A stretch of 9,713 nt of DNA from Anaerobutyricum faecale (lineage in GTDB: Bacteria > Bacillota > Clostridia > Lachnospirales > Lachnospiraceae). Positions within the stretch are counted from its first letter, which is position 1, and every line of letters begins with the position of its first letter. Positions 7,183-9,713 of this stretch are shown here, in pieces. The stretch covers positions 1 through 9,713 of the forward strand of contig DWWR01000040.1 of assembly GCA_019119645.1 (NCBI GenBank), given 5' to 3'. The translations under genes and the position numbers were made by a program. The notes beneath the pieces were generated by a model, which saw only the letters and a program-made list of their open reading frames with translations, was not told where the DNA came from and searched no databases.

Positions 7183-7211
7183 ATACTATCACATAATATT
7201 CAGAAAGGCAA
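7183..7211 (-). promoter_or_regulatory. Candidate promoter of the riboswitch-symporter transcript
   Basis: On the minus strand TTGCCT (7206-7211) is separated by 17 nt from TAGTAT (7183-7188), the same -10 as at htpG. This would start transcription about 20 nt before the aptamer. An alternative -10, TATAAA (7165-7170), has a poorer -35. Confidence 0.5.
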
Positions 7212-7421
7212 GATTTTTTGAGAAAAAATTAAAACTTTATTACGAAAATTGCAGGAAAAGAAAGAAAAATTGTAAAAATAACAGGAGGATACTATTTTCT
7301 GTCATCGAAAAAAATGGAAATGCAGGTGAAAATATAAAAAACTGCATCTTCATAAAATATGTGTCGAAAAAATTAAAATAATGAATAATTCGGGAAATGT
7401 ATCGGAAAAAAATTAAATATA
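7212..7421. other. AT-rich divergent spacer upstream of glnA
   Basis: No gene is supported. A 68-codon lysine-rich frame (7175-7381) has no ribosome binding site. The stretch holds an isolated AGGAGG (7283-7288) with no proper start codon after it. It also has three related runs built on TCG followed by A6-8, at about 7300, 7360 and 7398. Confidence 0.5.
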
Positions 7422-7430
7422 TGATAGAAT
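7422..7430 (+). promoter_or_regulatory. Extended -10 promoter of glnA
   Basis: TGA-TAGAAT gives the TGnTATAAT extended -10 pattern with a 5/6 -10 hexamer (7425-7430). The -35 region (7402-7407, TCGGAA) is poor, which is acceptable for an extended -10 promoter. Transcription would start near 7437, inside the palindrome at 7431-7451. Confidence 0.6.
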
Positions 7431-7451
7431 ACACTTAATAAAATTAAGTGT
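7431..7451. promoter_or_regulatory. Perfect palindromic operator at the glnA start of transcription
   Basis: ACACTTAAT (7431-7439) and ATTAAGTGT (7443-7451) are perfect inverted copies around AAA. The element begins directly after the -10 and covers the expected +1, a classic repressor position. It does not fit the GlnR/TnrA consensus (TGTNA-N7-TNACA), which has the opposite polarity. The regulator is unknown. Confidence 0.6.
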
Positions 7452-7478
7452 GAGCAGGTGCCTTTGGAGACTGTTCAC
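7450..7478 (+). promoter_or_regulatory. Leader hairpin before the glnA ribosome binding site
   Basis: GTGAGCAG (7450-7457) pairs with CTGTTCAC (7471-7478), with one G-U pair, around a 13-nt loop containing CC-TTT-GG. It ends 12 nt before the Shine-Dalgarno. No U tract follows, so it is not a terminator. Its role is not known. Confidence 0.4.
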
Positions 7479-7500
7479 GGGGAAGAAACGGGAGGTTATT

Positions 7501-8928
7501 ATGGAACGAGCAGAAGAATTAAGAAAACTTTGTGCCGAACAGGGAATCCGTATGATTGACTTTAAAATGACAGATCTGGACGGTCGGTGGCGCCATATCA
7601 CCATTCCGGTGGAGCGTTTCAACGAAGATATTTTTGTTCAGGGCATCGGCTTTGACGGATCCAATTACGGATACGCACCGGTGGAAAAAAGCGACATGGT
7701 ATTTATTCCGGACCCGGCCACGGCGGTCATCGATCCCTTTGTGGAGATTCCAACCCTGACCATGTGCGGCAATGTGTGCGTGATCGGCGAGGAAAACCGG
7801 CCCTTTGATCAGTATCCGAGAAATGTGAGCCTGCGTGCGGTGGAGTACATGAAGAAACAGGGCATTGCTGATGAAATGCTCATCGGCCCGGAATTTGAAT
7901 TTCATTTATTTGACAACGTAAGTTATTCGGTATCTCCGCAGAAGACTTCCTTCACCATCGACACGGCGCAGGCGTCCTGGAACAGCGGAAAAGAAAGCAC
8001 GTATAATAACGGTTTTCAGGTGCCTGCCGGAGGTGGTTATCATATCGCTGCCCCGCAGGATATCGCTTATAACCTGAGAAGTAAAATGTGTATTCTTCTG
8101 GAAAACTGGGGCGTGGACGTAAAGTACCACCATCATGAGGTGGGCGGCTCCGGCCAGATGGAGATTGAAGTAGAACTGGGCGATATGGTGGATATGGCGG
8201 ACAAGACAATGATCATCAAATACGTCATCAAAAATACCGCTGTGCAGGCCGGCAAGACCGCCACTTTCATGCCGAAGCCCATTCACCGGGAGGCCGGCAA
8301 TGGTATGCATGTTCATATGCTTTTGAAAAAAGACGGAAAACCAGTCTTTTACGATAAGGACGGATATTCCGGTTTAAGCCAGACTGCCCATTACTTTATC
8401 GGCGGACTGCTGAAGCACATCGCATCCCTCTGTGCCCTCACCAACCCGTCCACCAACTCTTTCAAACGTCTGGTTCCGGGCTTTGAGGCTCCGGTAACGG
8501 TGGGCTACGCCACATCCAACCGAAGTGCGGTCATCCGCATCCCGGCCTACGCCAAATCTCCGGAGACCAAACGCTTTGAACTGCGCAACCCGGACGCCAC
8601 CGCAAACCCGTACTACGCCTACGCTGCCATCCTTATGGCAGGTATCGATGGCGTTATCAACAAGATCGATCCATCCGCCTGTGGCTGGGGTCCTTACGAC
8701 TTTAACCTCTACGATCTGTCCGATGAGGAAAAAGCCAAAATCGAATCTTTGCCAAAGACCCTGGAGGAAGCCCTCGACGCCCTGGAAGCTGACCACGACT
8801 ATCTGACCGCCGGCGGCGTCTTTCCGGAGCGGCTCATCGAAATCTGGATCGACCGCAAACGCCGGGAAGCCCTGGAGCTGTCCCAGATACCGAATCCGGC
8901 GGAATTTAAAAAATATTATGATCTGTAA
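7501..8928 (+). CDS. glnA: Type I glutamine synthetase
   Basis: 475 residues. The ATG at 7501 is chosen for GGGAGG at 7490-7495 (5 nt). An upstream in-frame GTG at 7450 lies in the promoter-operator region and is rejected. It makes glutamine from glutamate, ammonia and ATP in the cytosol as a dodecamer. Family features: FDGS near the N-terminal beta-grasp domain; metal ligands Glu131 and Glu133 in GPEFEF; Glu213 and Glu221 in HHHEVGGSGQMEIE; His270 in NGMHVH; KPxxxxAGN loop; flap Glu329 in RLVPGFEAP; and the NRSAVIRIP arginines. The central insertion (about residues 140-180) and length resemble the longer GSI-beta form. Tyr404 in NLYDL aligns with the adenylylated Tyr397 region of E. coli, although modification is not shown. 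It appears monocistronic, with an operator at its start and a hairpin after its stop. Confidence 0.95.
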   Translation: MERAEELRKLCAEQGIRMIDFKMTDLDGRWRHITIPVERFNEDIFVQGIGFDGSNYGYAPVEKSDMVFIPDPATAVIDPFVEIPTLTMCGNVCVIGEENRPFDQYPRNVSLRAVEYMKKQGIADEMLIGPEFEFHLFDNVSYSVSPQKTSFTIDTAQASWNSGKESTYNNGFQVPAGGGYHIAAPQDIAYNLRSKMCILLENWGVDVKYHHHEVGGSGQMEIEVELGDMVDMADKTMIIKYVIKNTAVQAGKTATFMPKPIHREAGNGMHVHMLLKKDGKPVFYDKDGYSGLSQTAHYFIGGLLKHIASLCALTNPSTNSFKRLVPGFEAPVTVGYATSNRSAVIRIPAYAKSPETKRFELRNPDATANPYYAYAAILMAGIDGVINKIDPSACGWGPYDFNLYDLSDEEKAKIESLPKTLEEALDALEADHDYLTAGGVFPERLIEIWIDRKRREALELSQIPNPAEFKKYYDL

Positions 8929-8940
8929 TGCTGTTGGCAC

Positions 8941-8975
8941 GAGCCGGGTGTTTCTGCATCCGGCTCAAAATTTAC
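8941..8975 (+). terminator. Hairpin after glnA, probable terminator
   Basis: GAGCCGGGTG (8941-8950) pairs with CATCCGGCTC (8957-8966), with one G-U pair and a short loop, 12 nt past the glnA stop. It is GC-rich and well placed. However, the following bases are AAAATTT rather than a T run, so termination may be inefficient or need a factor. Confidence 0.55.
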
Positions 8976-8985
8976 ATTTCAAAAA

Positions 8986-8997
8986 GAACAAATGTTC
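8986..8997. promoter_or_regulatory. LexA (SOS) box
   Basis: GAACAAATGTTC fits the Gram-positive LexA/DinR pattern GAACRNRYGTTC at every constrained base. It sits 9 bp before the -35 of the promoter that leads into the uvrB-like stub. uvrB is a standard SOS gene, so site and stub support each other. Confidence 0.75.
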
Positions 8998-9006
8998 TAA
9001 AATGCC

Positions 9007-9035
9007 TATACATTTGAGGAGGGGTGTGGTATACT
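9007..9035 (+). promoter_or_regulatory. Extended -10 promoter, SOS-type, of the uvrB-like stub
   Basis: TATACA (9007-9012, 4/6) is followed after 17 nt by TATACT (9030-9035, 5/6), preceded by TGG, an extended -10. A leader of about 95 nt would precede the ATG at 9138. Confidence 0.65.
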
Positions 9036-9137
9036 TTGGGGAAAGAACGGTTATTTTTCTTATTATCAAAAAATGAGAATTGTAGTTATATATCATTAAG
9101 GAAAGAGTATTAAAAAACTGCAAAGGAGAAGAATCGT

Positions 9138-9179
9138 ATGGACCATTTCGAATTAGTATCAGAATTTGCTGTCAGTTAG
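9138..9179 (+). pseudogene. uvrB: uvrB 5' remnant, cut after about 11 codons
   Basis: A strong ribosome binding site (AAAGGAG, 9122-9128) precedes an ATG that opens only MDHFELVSEFAVS and then TAG (9177-9179). Residues 1-11 look like the start of clostridial UvrB proteins. In those the sequence normally goes on with a proline-rich PTGDQP stretch, which is absent. The upstream LexA box and promoter are what uvrB normally carries. The simplest reading is that the regulatory region and first codons of uvrB, the damage-binding helicase subunit of UvrABC excision repair, have been joined to foreign DNA. A working uvrB could still exist beyond the window or elsewhere. The match is from memory of the family, with only 11 residues to support it. 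The alternative is a real 13-residue leader peptide. Confidence 0.6.
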
Positions 9180-9254
9180 TGTGCCGGAGCCGGAAAATGA
9201 GGCATGTCTGGTGCTTTTTCGTGCTGTTTGGTCCAGAATTTGTGGACAGAATAG

Positions 9255-9671
9255 GACGAAACGGACGGCCCATATATTTTTTGTTTATCTGTTGATGTTG
9301 AATATAATAGAAATAATGGTCGAATAAAGACTATTTATAATGCGAATTTAAAAGTAGTGACTATTATATGCGATCTTATTGTACATAATCGAGGAGAGAT
9401 TGTTGAAAAAGACAATCTTATTGCTTTAGAAATGAAAAAGGCCTATCGTTCAATGCAGGAAAAGGAAAATGATAAAGCTAGGCTGGTTGCGTTGACAAAA
9501 GATTCATATGATGGAGTGTGGTCATTGGATGGAAAAACATTGCCAGAACATGTTTGTGGATACGATTTGGGGATTTATTATGAAATAGATTCAAAGAATT
9601 GTCTTGTCCATATAGAATATTATGCAAAAGGGAAAAAAGTAAGATCCTATGAGGCGAAAATATTCAGGTAA
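9255..9671 (+). pseudogene. 5'-truncated gene, possible PD-(D/E)XK nuclease-like protein
   Basis: The frame is open after a TAG (9252-9254) to TAA (9669-9671), 138 codons, with no ATG or TTG start in its first part. The first in-frame GTG (9357) has no clear ribosome binding site and begins within what looks like a conserved strand. The upstream residues (GPYIFCLSVDVEYNRNNG) look like genuine protein and suggest that the N-terminus was lost. The core CDLIVHNRGE followed about 20 residues later by ALEMKK has the spacing of D...ExK in PD-(D/E)XK nucleases. Next is TLPEHVCGYDLGIYYEI, and the protein ends in a basic strand-rich C-terminus. Codon choice and base composition are AT-richer than in glnA, which suggests later acquisition. 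I do not recognise a named family with certainty. Function is inferred only from the motif. Confidence 0.5.
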
Positions 9672-9713
9672 AAAACAATTAAATTTGAGAAACTAAATGA
9701 GATAAGCGATGAG

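Noticed and set aside
7283..7337. AGGAGG followed by very short frames, including a 7-codon ATG frame at 7314-7337
   Set aside because: The ATG is 25 nt away from AGGAGG, and other starts would be ATT or ATA. There is no evidence of a real leader peptide.
7175..7381. 68-codon lysine-rich plus-strand ORF
   Set aside because: It has no ribosome binding site, low-complexity AAA-rich sequence, and lies in the divergent promoter spacer.
8374..8940. 188-codon minus-strand ORF opposite glnA
   Set aside because: It is antisense to conserved glnA and has no supporting start signal.
9157..9345. Plus-strand frame starting before and crossing the scar (EACLVLFRAVW region)
   Set aside because: It has no start codon with a ribosome binding site, no recognisable motif, and overlaps the better-supported nuclease-like frame.
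9672..9713. Possible start of another gene at the right edge (ATG at 9709)
   Set aside because: Only two codons are visible and there is no convincing ribosome binding site.
1..9713. CRISPR arrays, tRNA or rRNA genes, insertion sequences
   Set aside because: No regularly spaced repeats, tRNA-like folds, rRNA sequence, transposase or IS terminal repeats were seen anywhere in the window.

Overview
The window reads as a chromosomal stretch from a low-to-moderate GC Gram-positive anaerobe, most likely a Clostridia member close to Lachnospiraceae. The grounds are strong AGGAG-type ribosome binding sites, sigma-A-like promoters, a perfect HrcA/CIRCE operator, a Gram-positive-type LexA box, a membrane-anchored HtrA with a long cytoplasmic N-terminus, and an HtpG with a long acidic linker. 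The genus cannot be fixed from the sequence alone.

Layout. 1-703 (minus) is the N-terminal part of a polyprenyl-phosphate sugar transferase that runs off the left edge. 704-1064 is a divergent regulatory region. 1065-2843 (plus) is HtrA, a membrane-anchored serine protease with a PDZ domain. It converges on htpG (3041-5059, minus, Hsp90), and a strong hairpin that can terminate both transcripts sits between them. Upstream of htpG are a structured leader, a promoter with a perfect -35, and a perfect CIRCE element. 5324-6730 (minus) is an AGCS-family sodium:alanine/glycine symporter. Its long leader carries a single-aptamer glycine riboswitch followed by an intrinsic terminator. A divergent AT-rich region then leads to glnA (7501-8928, plus), a type I glutamine synthetase. 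Its promoter abuts a perfect palindromic operator that spans the expected transcription start.

The right end (about 8980-9713) is a scar. A LexA box, an extended -10 promoter and a strong ribosome binding site lead into only 13 codons. The first eleven look like the start of uvrB, followed by a stop. After that comes AT-richer DNA holding the 3' part of a start-less gene with a possible PD-(D/E)XK nuclease core.

Together the genes form two themes. One is envelope and protein quality control (HtrA, HtpG; HrcA-regulated at htpG). The other is amino-acid nitrogen handling (glycine-sensing control of a glycine/alanine symporter beside glutamine synthetase). The right-hand scar is the least ordinary part of the window.
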